A stretch of DNA of 64,000 nt from RZZS01 sp964498755. GTDB taxonomy: Bacteria; Pseudomonadota; Alphaproteobacteria; Micavibrionales; Micavibrionaceae. The position numbers were made by a program, and so were the translations under genes. Where the stretch lies: NCBI GenBank assembly GCA_964498755.1, contig CAZCIB010000003.1, forward strand, positions 1 to 64,000, written 5' to 3'. The notes below the pieces were generated by a model. That model ran no database searches. It had not been told where the DNA came from and worked only from the letters and a program-made list of their open reading frames with translations. Shown piece after piece: positions 20,220 to 27,967 of the stretch (position 1 is its first letter; every line of letters begins with the position of its first letter).

Positions 20220-20510
20220 ATGGGTTTGATCGGTTCTATCCTGATCCTTGCGATCGATATTTACATGTGGATCATCATTATCGAGGTGGTGATCAGCTGG
20301 CTGGTTCTGTTCGGCGTTTTCAATCTCTCGCATCCGAAAGCCAAGCAGATCGTCGCCCTGATCGGCAAGGCCACCGAGCCGATCATGAAACCGATCCGCA
20401 AAGTCATTCCGCCGATCTCGGGGCTCGATCTCTCGCCGTTGATCGCGATTTTCGCGCTGATGATCCTGAAACACGCTGTCGCCTACGTGTTCTTCTCGAT
20501 GGCGTACTGA
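20220..20510 (+). CDS. yggT: YggT-family integral membrane protein
   Basis: 96 aa, single YggT unit: a membrane segment (ILILAIDIYMWIIIIEVVISW), the family motif HPKAKQIVALIGKATEPIM then KPIRKVIPPISGLDLSPLIA, and a second membrane segment. Family proteins are linked to cell shape or division and osmotic stress, without a firm biochemical role. Originally it was probably followed directly by folD; a folD start remnant begins 18 bp after its stop. Confidence 0.88.
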   Translation: MGLIGSILILAIDIYMWIIIIEVVISWLVLFGVFNLSHPKAKQIVALIGKATEPIMKPIRKVIPPISGLDLSPLIAIFALMILKHAVAYVFFSMAY

Positions 20511-20528
20511 TTTTTACCGGAGTTTTAA

Positions 20529-20574
20529 GTGAGCGCGCATATCATCGATGGAAAAGCAATTGCGGCGGAATTGC
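20529..20574 (+). pseudogene. folD: Remnant of the original folD 5' end (first 15 codons)
   Basis: GTG 20529 with CGGAG upstream encodes MSAHIIDGKAIAAEL, identical to the first 15 residues of folD at 21371. Only five bases differ: the start codon (GTG/ATG) and four third-codon positions (gat/gac, gga/ggg, aaa/aag, att/atc), all synonymous. Similarity stops abruptly after codon 15, where the toxin-antitoxin segment begins. The pattern points to a replacement or insertion that left the old gene start behind. Confidence 0.85.
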
Positions 20575-20578
20575 CTTT

Positions 20579-20612
20579 CATGTACATAAGTTATACAATA
20601 GTTATGTACATG
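20579..20612. promoter_or_regulatory. Operator palindrome of the toxin-antitoxin module
   Basis: Inverted repeat CATGTACATAA / TTATGTACATG with 12 bp between, overlaid by three AGTTAT direct repeats and a TATACAAT -10-like sequence. It lies 17 bp before the antitoxin start, the expected place for autorepression. Confidence 0.7.
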
Positions 20613-20629
20613 AGTTATGAGGCGCCTAA

Positions 20630-20860
20630 ATGGAAACGATCAACGCGTCCGATTTTCAACGCAACATCTTCTCCGTTCTGAAAGCGGTGAAAGAAGGCGG
20701 GCAGGTCAGCATCCTGCATCGCGATCTCGGCCGCTTCACAATCACGCCGGAAGTGAATAACAGCAAGGCCATGCCCGGCGCGCTGGCCGGCCGCATCCAT
20801 GTGCGGCGTGGAGCCTTCGAGGGCTGGTCCGAAGAGGTGGAAGAGGATTTCGGCGTGTGA
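20630..20860 (+). CDS. Phd/YefM-like antitoxin
   Basis: 76 aa from ATG 20630. INASDFQRNIFSVLKAV near the N-terminus has the Phd/YefM layout, where a small DNA-binding domain starts with a strand-helix 'A-x-x-F/A-x-x-N/L'. The C-terminus is acidic (EEVEEDFGV), typical for an antitoxin tail that occupies a PIN toxin. Its TGA overlaps the GTG of the toxin by 4 bp, so the pair is coupled. Confidence 0.75.
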   Translation: METINASDFQRNIFSVLKAVKEGGQVSILHRDLGRFTITPEVNNSKAMPGALAGRIHVRRGAFEGWSEEVEEDFGV

Positions 20861-21261
20861 GGCTTTTGCTGGATACCAATATCCTGATCGGGTTTTTATC
20901 CGCGCCGGAGGCTCTGGACCCACGCGCGATGGAGGCGGTATTCGCGGCGGAAGCCGCCTGTTTTTCAATTGTCAGCCTGTGGGAGATCGCCCAGCTTCAA
21001 GTCAAAGACCGGATTGAGATGGATACGGAGATCAGCGAGATACGCGACATCGCCGTCAAAAAAGCGGGGCTCGCGCGCATCGATCTCACGGAAGAAACAA
21101 TCGGCGTTTACCGGCGCCTGCCCCTGTTTAACGATCACAAGGACCCGTTCGATCGTATGCTGGCCGCCACGGCCATCGCGCAGCAATGCGCGTTCCTGAC
21201 CTCCGACAAAGCGTTTTTGCGTTACGACCTCGAGGTCCTGTGCGTCAAACCGGTGTTTTGA
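20857..21261 (+). CDS. vapC: PIN-domain ribonuclease toxin (VapC-like)
   Basis: 134 aa from GTG 20857. PIN-domain acidic residues: LLLDTNILI (D at ~5), SLWEIAQL (E at ~43) and DPFDRMLAATA (D at ~91, ~94), with a final LTSDKAFLRY. VapC toxins are Mg-dependent RNases that cut initiator tRNA or rRNA. The whole module (20579-21261) lies between yggT and folD and appears inserted, see the folD remnant at 20529. Confidence 0.88.
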   Translation: MRLLLDTNILIGFLSAPEALDPRAMEAVFAAEAACFSIVSLWEIAQLQVKDRIEMDTEISEIRDIAVKKAGLARIDLTEETIGVYRRLPLFNDHKDPFDRMLAATAIAQQCAFLTSDKAFLRYDLEVLCVKPVF

Positions 21262-21370
21262 GGGGGACGGTTCGTCCGTTCCAAAGAGAGTTGCCGCTGC
21301 GTTTATCTGTGGTTTTCATACGCAGGTTCGTGTTAGAAAGCAGACCTTGTAACGAGCTGAGGGAATTGAA

Positions 21371-22222
21371 ATGAGCGCGCATATCATCGACGGGAAGGCA
21401 ATCGCGGCGGAATTGCGGGAGGACATTGCGCGGGACGTCGCGGCCATGACGGACAAGCCGGGTCTGGCCGTGATTCTCGTTGGCGACGATCCGGCCAGCC
21501 ATGTCTATGTCGGCAACAAGGTCAAGGCCTGCCAGCAGGCGGGCATTCAAAGCTTCGAAAAAATCCTGCCCGCGGATGCGGCCTTTGAGGACGTTGCGGG
21601 CGTGATCCGCGCGTTCAATCAGGACGCGGCCGTGCACGGCATTTTATTACAGCTCCCCCTGCCCGGCCATCTTGATGAAAACGCGCTGATTAACCTCATC
21701 GACCCGGACAAGGACGTGGACGGGTTGACGGTGTTAAACGCCGGGCGGCTGTTTTCCGGTCTGGACGGGCTTGTCCCGTGTACGCCGCAGGGCGCGCTCG
21801 CCCTGATTAAAAGCGTAAAGAACGATCTGACCGGACTGAACGCGCTCGTTATCGGACGCTCGCTTTTGTTTGGGAAACCGATGGCGCAGCTGTTGTTGAA
21901 CGAGAACTGCACCGTCACAACGGCGCATTCGAAAACGAAAGACCTCGCGAGCCTTTGCCGGAGCGCCGATATCCTCGTCGCCGCCACGGGCCGGGCGCAA
22001 ATGGTCAAAGGCGAGTGGGTCAAGCCCGGCGCCGCCGTCATAGACGTCGGCATCACCCGCGTCCCGCATCCGGAAATCGAGGGCAAAACGAAACTCGTCG
22101 GCGACATCGATTTTGACGGGGCCGTGAACGTCGCGGGCGCGATCACCCCCGTCCCCGGCGGCGTCGGCCCGATGACCATTGCTTTTTTATTGAAAAACAC
22201 GGTGAAGGCGGCTAAAAGATAA
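21371..22222 (+). CDS. folD: Methylenetetrahydrofolate dehydrogenase/cyclohydrolase
   Basis: 283 aa. It interconverts 5,10-methylene-, methenyl- and 10-formyl-tetrahydrofolate with NADP. Motifs: SHVYVGNKVKACQQAGI (catalytic Lys), LPLPGHLDENALINLI, DPDKDVDGL, the NADP-binding region VIGRSLLFGKPMAQLLL (most relatives have GRSxxVGKP) and PVPGGVGPMTIAFLL. ATG 21371 has GAGGG nearby. Its first 15 codons are duplicated 842 bp upstream. Confidence 0.95.
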   Translation: MSAHIIDGKAIAAELREDIARDVAAMTDKPGLAVILVGDDPASHVYVGNKVKACQQAGIQSFEKILPADAAFEDVAGVIRAFNQDAAVHGILLQLPLPGHLDENALINLIDPDKDVDGLTVLNAGRLFSGLDGLVPCTPQGALALIKSVKNDLTGLNALVIGRSLLFGKPMAQLLLNENCTVTTAHSKTKDLASLCRSADILVAATGRAQMVKGEWVKPGAAVIDVGITRVPHPEIEGKTKLVGDIDFDGAVNVAGAITPVPGGVGPMTIAFLLKNTVKAAKR

Positions 22223-22249
22223 TTTTTAGACATAAAACAGGAAAATTAA

Positions 22250-23314
22250 ATGACCGAAAAAATCAAAATAGCAGTCGCCGGAGCCGCGCATATTCACTGG
22301 CCGGATTTCGAGCGCGTTTTGCTGGAGCGTTGCGATGACGTCGAGGTCACGGCTGTCTATGACCGTGACCCGGTGCGCGCGCAGCGCATCGCGGAAACTT
22401 TTGGAGCGCATGCCTGTAGAGAATTCCCTGATTTTGTTAGTAAGATCGAAGACACGCCGAACGTCATAATCGCCCCGCGTTCAAAGGATCATGGCGGCCT
22501 TGTGCCTGCGCTCGCTGTCCTTGGAAAAAATGTCTTCATTGAAAAGCCGATCTCGTTGGACGCCGAACATGCCCGTCATTGCGCCAGCCTGCTCTCCAGA
22601 CCCCGGCATGACGGAACGGAGCGCCTTGTGCATGTCAATCTCTTCCACCGCGACCACAAGCCTTTTCAAAGGCTAAAGGAGATCGTTGAAGGGGGAGAAC
22701 TTGGCGAAATCATCAGCGCGGAACATACGTGCAGCCACGATGGTCTGGAGCTTGGCTGGTTCGATGGTGAGTATGCGTGGATGAAGAAAAAGCCGGCTCT
22801 GGGTGGTTTCGGAGATTTAGGACTGCACAGCGTTGATCTACTGACCTGGATGTTCGGCAAACCTCTGAGCCTCGACGCCAGCACAGGAACCGTTGAAGGT
22901 ATTAATACAAGCGTACAGGACCATTTCGGCACGGGAAAAATGACTTTTAAAAACGGCGTGGAAGGTTCTTTTTATGCAGGCTGGAAAGCGCCAGACGATC
23001 ACCTGGTCAGCCTCAGGGTGGAAGGAACGCGAGGGGATGCCATCGCCACGGAGAGACAGCTAATTACGACGATTGATGGCTTTCTACATACTCAAGATTA
23101 TTACAATACAGAACTCGATTCGGGGAGCGGCCTTAGACGCTTTCTGGACGCCTTGAAGGACCCCACGGTCGAACTCGTCAGTGCGCAGCAGGCCGCAGAT
23201 TCACTGGATATTATGCTCAGGCTTTACAGAGAAGCGGAAAAGCATAAGCAGCCAAGCCGACGGCCCGTTGCGGGCGGTCCGGGTGGTCGGGACTTAAGTG
23301 GTCCCGCGCTATAA
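22250..23314 (+). CDS. Gfo/Idh/MocA-family oxidoreductase
   Basis: 354 aa. The N-terminal Rossmann domain (IAVAGAAHIHWPDFERVL, VTAVYDRDP) binds NAD(P); the EKP motif (FIEKPISLDAEHA, ~100) and the second domain strand (HVNLFHRDHKPFQRLKE) are typical. The HSVDLLTWMFG segment carries the usual active-site His. The glycine is shifted (GAAHIH rather than GxGxxG), which is common in the family. The substrate, probably a sugar or cyclitol, is unknown. It follows folD by 27 bp. The last ~20 residues are Gly/Arg/Pro-rich low complexity. Confidence 0.82.
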   Translation: MTEKIKIAVAGAAHIHWPDFERVLLERCDDVEVTAVYDRDPVRAQRIAETFGAHACREFPDFVSKIEDTPNVIIAPRSKDHGGLVPALAVLGKNVFIEKPISLDAEHARHCASLLSRPRHDGTERLVHVNLFHRDHKPFQRLKEIVEGGELGEIISAEHTCSHDGLELGWFDGEYAWMKKKPALGGFGDLGLHSVDLLTWMFGKPLSLDASTGTVEGINTSVQDHFGTGKMTFKNGVEGSFYAGWKAPDDHLVSLRVEGTRGDAIATERQLITTIDGFLHTQDYYNTELDSGSGLRRFLDALKDPTVELVSAQQAADSLDIMLRLYREAEKHKQPSRRPVAGGPGGRDLSGPAL

Positions 23315-23323
23315 ACAAACCGC

Positions 23324-24709
23324 TCATTGCGCCGGATGACAAGCCTTATACTTCCGGCAAGCCGGACCGTATCTCAGCAGCAGGTAAGCCAGCACAGCCG
23401 AACAGACCGATCCCATCAGGACGCCCATCCGTACGGACGCCTGCATCTCCACGCCTTCAAACGCCAGACCGCCGATAAAGAGCGACATGGTAAAGCCGAT
23501 CCCGCAGAGGAGCGACACCGCGTAGAGCTGCGTCCAGTTCGCGTCCTTTGGCTTGGGCGATAAGCCCGAAACAATCGTCAGCCACATGATGCCGAAAATG
23601 CCGATCTGCTTGCCGACAAACAGGCCTAAGGCAATGCCAAGCGTCACCGGATCGAGCAAATCCGCAAGCGTCATCCCGTAAAACGGCACGCCGGCGTTTG
23701 CAAAAGCGAAGACGGGCAGCACTCCGAACGCGACCCACGGGTGCAACGAATGCTCCAGATAACCGCAGGGCGAATGCTCCGGGTTTTTCTTGCTGCGCAC
23801 GGGAATGAACAGCGCCGTGATCACGCCCGCGAGCGTAGCGTGAATGCCGGATTCCAGAACCGCGACCCACATTATAATCCCGGTCAGGATATAGGGCGCG
23901 ACGTTCGAGACGTTCTTCCGGTTCAGCACAAACAACAGCGCAAGCGCGGCGGCGGCGAATTCCAGCGGTATGAACTCGATATCCGCAGTGTAGAACAGCG
24001 CGATAATCACAATCGCGCCGATATCGTCAATAATCGCAATCGCGGTCAGAAGGATTTTCAAACTTACCGGCGCGCGGCTGCCGACCAGCGCCAGAACGCC
24101 AAGCGCAAAGGCGATGTCCGTCGCCGCCGGAATTGCCCAGCCGTCAAGATTTTCCGGCATGTCCTTGTTGATATACCAGTAAATCGCCGCCGGAACCGCC
24201 ATGCCGCCAATGGCCGCGAGAGCCGGAAGCAGAGCCTTGTCACGCGTCGAGAGACCGCCCTCGACCAGTTCGCGCTTGATCTCAAGGCCGACAAGAAAGA
24301 AGAACACGGCCATCAGGCCGTCATTGATCCAGAGCAGGAGCGATTTTTGAATCTCCAGATCAAAATCCGTTTCCACTCCGGAAAAGCCGATGCTGAAATT
24401 AATGCCGTTCAGGATATGATAGTAAAAGCCGTGCAAGGGCGAGTTCGCGACAATCAGGGCCGCCATGGCCGCAATCACAAGGATGATGCCGCCGGCCGCC
24501 TCCAGCCGGAAGAACTCCCGCGTCCGCGCGATCAGGCCGGCCGATCTTCGCGCCGTCACATCGGCGGCGTCCATGACAATTCCGGCCGCTTTTTCCGCAG
24601 TCTCCTCAAACGCTTCTTCCGTTTTCGCTGCGGAATCCGCGGTTTTACCCGCCGCCTTTCGGGTCTTGTCCCTGATTTTCTTTCCGGCCTGTCTGATAAA
24701 TTCGTCCAT
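23324..24709 (-). CDS. nhaA: NhaA-type Na+/H+ antiporter
   Basis: 461 aa from ATG 24709, which has AGGA at correct spacing; ATG 24715 is too close to it. An N-terminal charged Ala/Lys/Glu helix (~60 residues, KKIRDKTRKAAGKTADSAA) precedes the classic 12-helix antiporter. Landmarks: LLLWINDGLMAVFFFLVGLE, AIPAATDIAFALGVLAL, and IAIIDDIGAIVII, which holds the two essential membrane Asp. It exports Na+ in exchange for protons at alkaline pH. The extra N-terminal helix is unusual. It converges on the oxidoreductase with 9 bp between stops. Confidence 0.92.
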   Translation of the reverse strand: MDEFIRQAGKKIRDKTRKAAGKTADSAAKTEEAFEETAEKAAGIVMDAADVTARRSAGLIARTREFFRLEAAGGIILVIAAMAALIVANSPLHGFYYHILNGINFSIGFSGVETDFDLEIQKSLLLWINDGLMAVFFFLVGLEIKRELVEGGLSTRDKALLPALAAIGGMAVPAAIYWYINKDMPENLDGWAIPAATDIAFALGVLALVGSRAPVSLKILLTAIAIIDDIGAIVIIALFYTADIEFIPLEFAAAALALLFVLNRKNVSNVAPYILTGIIMWVAVLESGIHATLAGVITALFIPVRSKKNPEHSPCGYLEHSLHPWVAFGVLPVFAFANAGVPFYGMTLADLLDPVTLGIALGLFVGKQIGIFGIMWLTIVSGLSPKPKDANWTQLYAVSLLCGIGFTMSLFIGGLAFEGVEMQASVRMGVLMGSVCSAVLAYLLLRYGPACRKYKACHPAQ

Positions 24710-24794
24710 AGGCATCCTGAAAACAATTTATTCAAAGTTTGGCAAAGAGTTTAACCATAGACTATAGTCCGCACAACCCGAATTGGAATAACGC

Positions 24795-25754
24795 ATGCCC
24801 TCCTCAAAGAACACTTTCCACGCCATCCTCATTTCCTGCATCGGCTGGACCGGCTTTGCGGTCTCGGACGCCTGCGTCAAATTTCTTGCGCGCAGCTATT
24901 CGGTGGAATTTTTGCTGTTCGTTTACGCCGTCTTTCTATTAGCAACGCTCGGCTTGTATATGGCGTTTACGAAAGGCGCAAAAAGCTTCAGGACGCCAAA
25001 ACTGAAATGGCTGGCGATACGCGGCCTGTTTGTCACGTTAACCGCCGTGATGATGGTTTCCGCGCTCGGGCGCGACATCCCCCTGCCGGATTTCTACGGC
25101 ATTGTCTTTACAACGCCTTTTTTCATCCTCGCGTTTTCAAAACTGTTTTTGAAAGAGCATGTCGGCTGGCACAGGACCATCGCAGCAATCATCGGCTTTT
25201 CCGGGGTTCTGATGATCACAGGCGCCAGCTTCAGCGCATTCCACCCCGGTCATCCCTTTGCGCTCGCCGGCGCCGTCGTCGTCGCGATTAACGCCATGAT
25301 CGCGCGCAAGATCGGCGGGCAGGAATTCTGGCCGCTCTACCTGTTTTTCCCCGCCATCACGACATTTGCTTACAGCGCCTTTCCGGCGTTATCGGACTGG
25401 ACGATGCCCGCGCCCGGCGATCTGCCTTTGCTGGCTCTGTATGTTCTGGCGGTTTCATCGGCCCAGATCGCGTTCGTCTACGCCTTTGCGAAAACGCCGC
25501 TCGCTGCCGTCATCGCGCCTTTTCAGTACATGCAGATGCTCTGGGGCATACTGTTCAGCATCGTTATCTTCAGCGAAATGCCGCCGACGTCGACGTTTCT
25601 CGGCGCAGCCGTCATCATCGGCGCCGGGCTCTACGTTATCCGCAGGGAATATATGCTGGCGAAACAAGTTCGAGTTACGAGTTACGATCCCCCTCCCAAC
25701 CCTCCCCCGCAAGCGGGGGAAGGCAATGACGATTCGCTTCGCCAGAAGCGTTAG
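24795..25754 (+). CDS. EamA/DMT-family transporter
   Basis: 319 aa with about ten membrane helices in two EamA repeats (first: SCIGWTGFAVSDACVKFLAR; second starts LAGAVVVAINAMIARKIGG). Drug/metabolite transporters of this type export amino acids, nucleotides or metabolites; the substrate is unknown. The last ~25 residues (SYDPPPNPPPQAGEGNDD onward) are encoded by a diverged 117-bp-type repeat at 25689, so the original stop was lost or moved and the C-terminal tail is repeat-derived. Confidence 0.85.
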   Translation: MPSSKNTFHAILISCIGWTGFAVSDACVKFLARSYSVEFLLFVYAVFLLATLGLYMAFTKGAKSFRTPKLKWLAIRGLFVTLTAVMMVSALGRDIPLPDFYGIVFTTPFFILAFSKLFLKEHVGWHRTIAAIIGFSGVLMITGASFSAFHPGHPFALAGAVVVAINAMIARKIGGQEFWPLYLFFPAITTFAYSAFPALSDWTMPAPGDLPLLALYVLAVSSAQIAFVYAFAKTPLAAVIAPFQYMQMLWGILFSIVIFSEMPPTSTFLGAAVIIGAGLYVIRREYMLAKQVRVTSYDPPPNPPPQAGEGNDDSLRQKR

Positions 25755-25796
25755 TGGAGTGGGAGGGGGCAACTCACTACTTACAACTCGCAACTA
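25671..25796. repeat. Nested repeat: element fragment inside a GAGTTAC/CTCGCAACT hairpin
   Basis: The outer arms CGAGTTACGAGTTACGA (25676-) and ACAACTCGCAACT (25782-) flank an 81-bp diverged copy of the palindromic element (25689-25769: CCCCCTCCC, CCCGCAAGCGGG hairpin, GTTAG, GGGAGGGGG). It covers the 3' end of the EamA gene and the gap before the convergent holin. Confidence 0.65.
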
Positions 25797-25798
25797 TT

Positions 25799-26317
25799 TC
25801 ACGCGCGGCCCGCTCCAGCGTATCGCCTCTTTAGATGGGTAAAATAACTTTTTATCCTCGCTGCGCTTGTAAACGTAAATGACAGCCCGACCGCCCAGAT
25901 CGCCCCAAGCAGGCCCATCGCGTTCAACACGAGCGGCGCGTTCTCCGTTTCAAAGATGATCACATAGGCCAGCCCGAACATCTGCGCCGCCCAGGTCAAA
26001 GCCATCAGATATCCGAACGTCGGGCGCATGCGCCGGACATACGGATCATTTGACGCCGCCTCGGCCCGGATTGTTTCATTGATTTCAGAGAGGATTGCGG
26101 CGTTTTCCTGTGATTCCAGTTCAGCGATTTTTTCCAGATGCCGGTGCGCCGCCTGCATCTGATCCGGATTTATCCCGCCATTTTCCAATGTTTTATACAC
26201 ATCTTTCAACGCTTTTTCCGCAGACTTTGTCACAGGGTTATCCACAGTCCCGAGCGTTTCCGCGAGAACGCGCACGAGCACGGGAATGCCGATTTTGGCG
26301 AGTATGGTTGAGAGCAT
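25799..26317 (-). CDS. Phage/GTA-type 3TM holin
   Basis: 172 aa from ATG 26317, with AAAGGAT upstream. A helical N-terminal half (STILAKIGIPVLVRVLAE, KALKDVYKTLENGG) is followed by RRMRPTFGYLMALTWAAQMF and two or three membrane segments to the end. This is the pattern of the three-helix holins found with gene-transfer agents and some prophages. It would permeabilise the inner membrane to release a lytic enzyme. Next to the SleB-type hydrolase it forms a lysis pair. Confidence 0.78.
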   Translation of the reverse strand: MLSTILAKIGIPVLVRVLAETLGTVDNPVTKSAEKALKDVYKTLENGGINPDQMQAAHRHLEKIAELESQENAAILSEINETIRAEAASNDPYVRRMRPTFGYLMALTWAAQMFGLAYVIIFETENAPLVLNAMGLLGAIWAVGLSFTFTSAARIKSYFTHLKRRYAGAGRA

Positions 26318-26330
26318 GGGATATCCTTTC

Positions 26331-26402
26331 GGGAGCTGATTAGCTTCTTGGCTGATTAGAAGCAACCAATCAGCTAATGAGCCAATCAGCCAATCAGCCG
26401 AT
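26331..26402. repeat. Hairpin with iterated GCTGATTAG/CCAATCAGC units
   Basis: GAGCTGATTAGC, GGCTGATTAGAAG on one side; CCAATCAGC, CCAATCAGCC on the other. It sits between the holin and hydrolase genes and overlaps the hydrolase 3' end (ending IGRHIFYRLIG). Same architecture as 19255, 53947 and 61534. Confidence 0.6.
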
Positions 26403-26865
26403 AAAATATATGCCGTCCGATCACGGCCACGGGCTTTTCATTTTTCGCCCAGTACGGCGAAATTCCTGCGGCGTGGTAATGCGTCGCGCCGCTGGTCGGA
26501 TCGCTCAGGGCGCCGCAAAGCGCGCGCCGGGCTATTCTCAAGGCGGTGGCGAAATACAAATCGTCCTCGCCGACGTCGATGAGTTTGCGGAAATTCGGAT
26601 CGGACCGGTTCCAGCAGGAAAACTGGTAAGGCTTCTGGCATATCTGAATGGGCGTATTGCCCCACCACATTCCGCCTTTGGCTTCACTGATTTTGTGGCG
26701 GTTGAGGATAACAGCGGCCACGGCCTGCATGCCCACGCTGCCCTCGCCGCGCGCCTCGCCCCAGATCGTCCGGGCGAGCGTGTCAATCTCCAGTTCGCGG
26801 TAATAGGCGTGCGCCTCGCCGTCAGCGGCGCTTTTCCGTACGGGAACGAGTTTAGGTCTGTGCAT
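26386..26865 (-). CDS. SleB/CwlJ-type cell wall hydrolase
   Basis: 159 aa from ATG 26865, with AAGGAAA upstream. The Hydrolase_2 pattern is clear: LARTIWGEARGEGSVGMQAV (catalytic Glu in GEARG), AAVILNRHKI, CQKPYQFSCWN, then the ALCGALSDPTSGATHYHA segment. These enzymes cut peptidoglycan and are common lysis enzymes of alphaproteobacterial prophages and gene-transfer agents. No signal peptide, so export would depend on the neighbouring holin. Confidence 0.88.
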   Translation of the reverse strand: MHRPKLVPVRKSAADGEAHAYYRELEIDTLARTIWGEARGEGSVGMQAVAAVILNRHKISEAKGGMWWGNTPIQICQKPYQFSCWNRSDPNFRKLIDVGEDDLYFATALRIARRALCGALSDPTSGATHYHAAGISPYWAKNEKPVAVIGRHIFYRLIG

Positions 26866-26897
26866 GGCTGGTTTCCTTTTTTGCTGTTAGGCCGCAT

Positions 26898-27006
26898 CCC
26901 CTCACCCGATCCTCGCGCATCGCTTGGATCACCCTCTCCCCAGGGAGAGGGCAACGCAGCTCCGCTTTTCCCCTGAGAGAAAAGCGTTAGCGCAGCGGGT
27001 GAGAGG
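26898..27006. repeat. Palindromic element (117-bp family), ~109 bp
   Basis: CCCCTCACCC...ACCCTCTCCCCAGGGAGAGG...CTTTTCCCCTGAGAGAAAAG...GTTAGCG...GGGTGAGAGG. It lies between the hydrolase and the small gene at 27021. Confidence 0.8.
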
Positions 27007-27020
27007 CGCGGAATGAAAAA

Positions 27021-27338
27021 TCAATGATCTCTCGAAAGCCCCTCTGCTTTCAGCGCGGTCGCGTCGAGCTTGGATTCGATCCGCAGCAGATGCGCGACAA
27101 GCCGGGCTTCCAGTTCTTTCAGGTCGCCGTTGGACGCGTAGGTCTTGGCGACTTCAAGCTTGTAGGCGGCGATAGCCTCGCGGATCTGGCTGTTGCGCGT
27201 TTCCAGCATTTCCCGCAGGATACGGAAGGACTCGTCGGAGTCTTTCCGCGTCCGCCAGATAAACGCCAGCAACCCGGCAAGCGCGGGCAGTTCCACCGCC
27301 GTAATCCACCAGATCAGATTATCCGGAATAATGGTCAT
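27021..27338 (-). CDS. Small phage-associated membrane protein
   Basis: 105 aa from ATG 27338, with AGAGGTG upstream. One N-terminal membrane helix (LIWWITAVELPALAGLLAFIW), then a basic linker and a coiled-coil (SFRILREMLETRNSQIREAI to ELEARLVAHLLRIESKLD). This layout recurs next to holins and lysis genes in alphaproteobacterial phage clusters; a spanin- or holin-accessory role is a guess. Confidence 0.65.
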   Translation of the reverse strand: MTIIPDNLIWWITAVELPALAGLLAFIWRTRKDSDESFRILREMLETRNSQIREAIAAYKLEVAKTYASNGDLKELEARLVAHLLRIESKLDATALKAEGLSRDH

Positions 27339-27379
27339 TTTACACCTCTGTGTGTGTTCTTTTAGGTTCTGCGTCACCC

Positions 27380-27658
27380 CGGAAGCGCGAAGCGATATCC
27401 GGGGCTTATGCCGTTTATTGTGATTTGCGTAAATAATGAGCCATTTTTTGCGCCCTGATATTTGCCTGAAACAGTGATTCTGGATAAGAAAAGCACAAAA
27501 TTGTCATGCCCGCGAATGCGGGCATCCGGCAACAGAAAAGTGTACAGGCAACGCCTTCACACTTTTCCAGACCCCCGCCGTTTAAGCGCACTGAAGTGCG
27601 CCGCGGGGGTGACGGACTGTGTGTTTCATTCTTATCAAGGACGACTATAATTTTTAAA
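27380..27658. other. Repeat-filled gap replacing most of the capsid gene
   Basis: No gene. It contains pieces of several repeat families: GTCACCCCGG (27376-), an AATAATGAGCCATTTTTTGC segment with TTGCCTGAAA (27430-27472) also seen at 46793, a GTCATGCCCGCGAATGCGGG palindrome (27502-), and a CCCCCGC/GCGGGGG hairpin (27571-27610). Confidence 0.55.
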
Positions 27659-27745
27659 CTACAGAGGGCGCAGAGTTTTTTTCAAGAGCTTGTATTCTTC
27701 GCGTTCGAACTGCTTGATGAAGGCCTGGTCTATGGAAGTAGCCAT
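27659..27745 (-). pseudogene. Stub of the phage major capsid protein gene
   Basis: ATG 27745 has an excellent AAGGAG 9 nt upstream. It encodes MATSIDQAFIKQFERE, which I recognise as the N-terminus of the podovirus-type major capsid protein carried by related portal/scaffold clusters. Homology then stops, and the frame runs through a dispersed repeat (EYKLLKKTLRPL) to TAG 27659. So only about 16 of the expected 300-plus codons survive. It is in the right place, downstream of portal and scaffold. Confidence 0.6.
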
Positions 27746-27757
27746 GATGCTAATCTC

Positions 27758-27812
27758 CTTAAAGCGTTAAGATTGTTTGGAAAAGCGCTTCAGATCGCGG
27801 GTTGTCGGCCTG
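27758..27812. repeat. 55-base sequence repeated exactly on both sides of the gap
   Basis: The 55 bases from CTTAAAGCGTTAAG to GTTGTCGGCCTG at 27758-27812 recur unchanged at 27913-27967. An exact 55-mer at both contig ends is what a de Bruijn assembly with k=55 leaves behind. Confidence 0.9.
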
Positions 27813-27912
27813 NNNNNNNNNNNNNNNNNNNNNNNNNNNNNNNNNNNNNNNNNNNNNNNNNNNNNNNNNNNNNNNNNNNNNNNNNNNNNNNNNNNNNNNN
27901 NNNNNNNNNNNN
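27813..27912. other. Assembly gap (100 N)
   Basis: Exactly 100 N, a conventional unknown-length spacer. Because the flanks are identical 55-mers, the true distance may be zero or negative (overlapping contigs), or a repeat may have been collapsed. Confidence 0.95.
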
Positions 27913-27967
27913 CTTAAAGCGTTAAGATTGTTTGGAAAAGCGCTTCAGATCGCGGGTTGTCGGCCTG

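Noticed and set aside
23741..24754. 337-codon open frame on the plus strand opposite nhaA
   Set aside because: Arg/His/Asp-rich translation with no folded pattern; it is a shadow of the well-supported nhaA frame.
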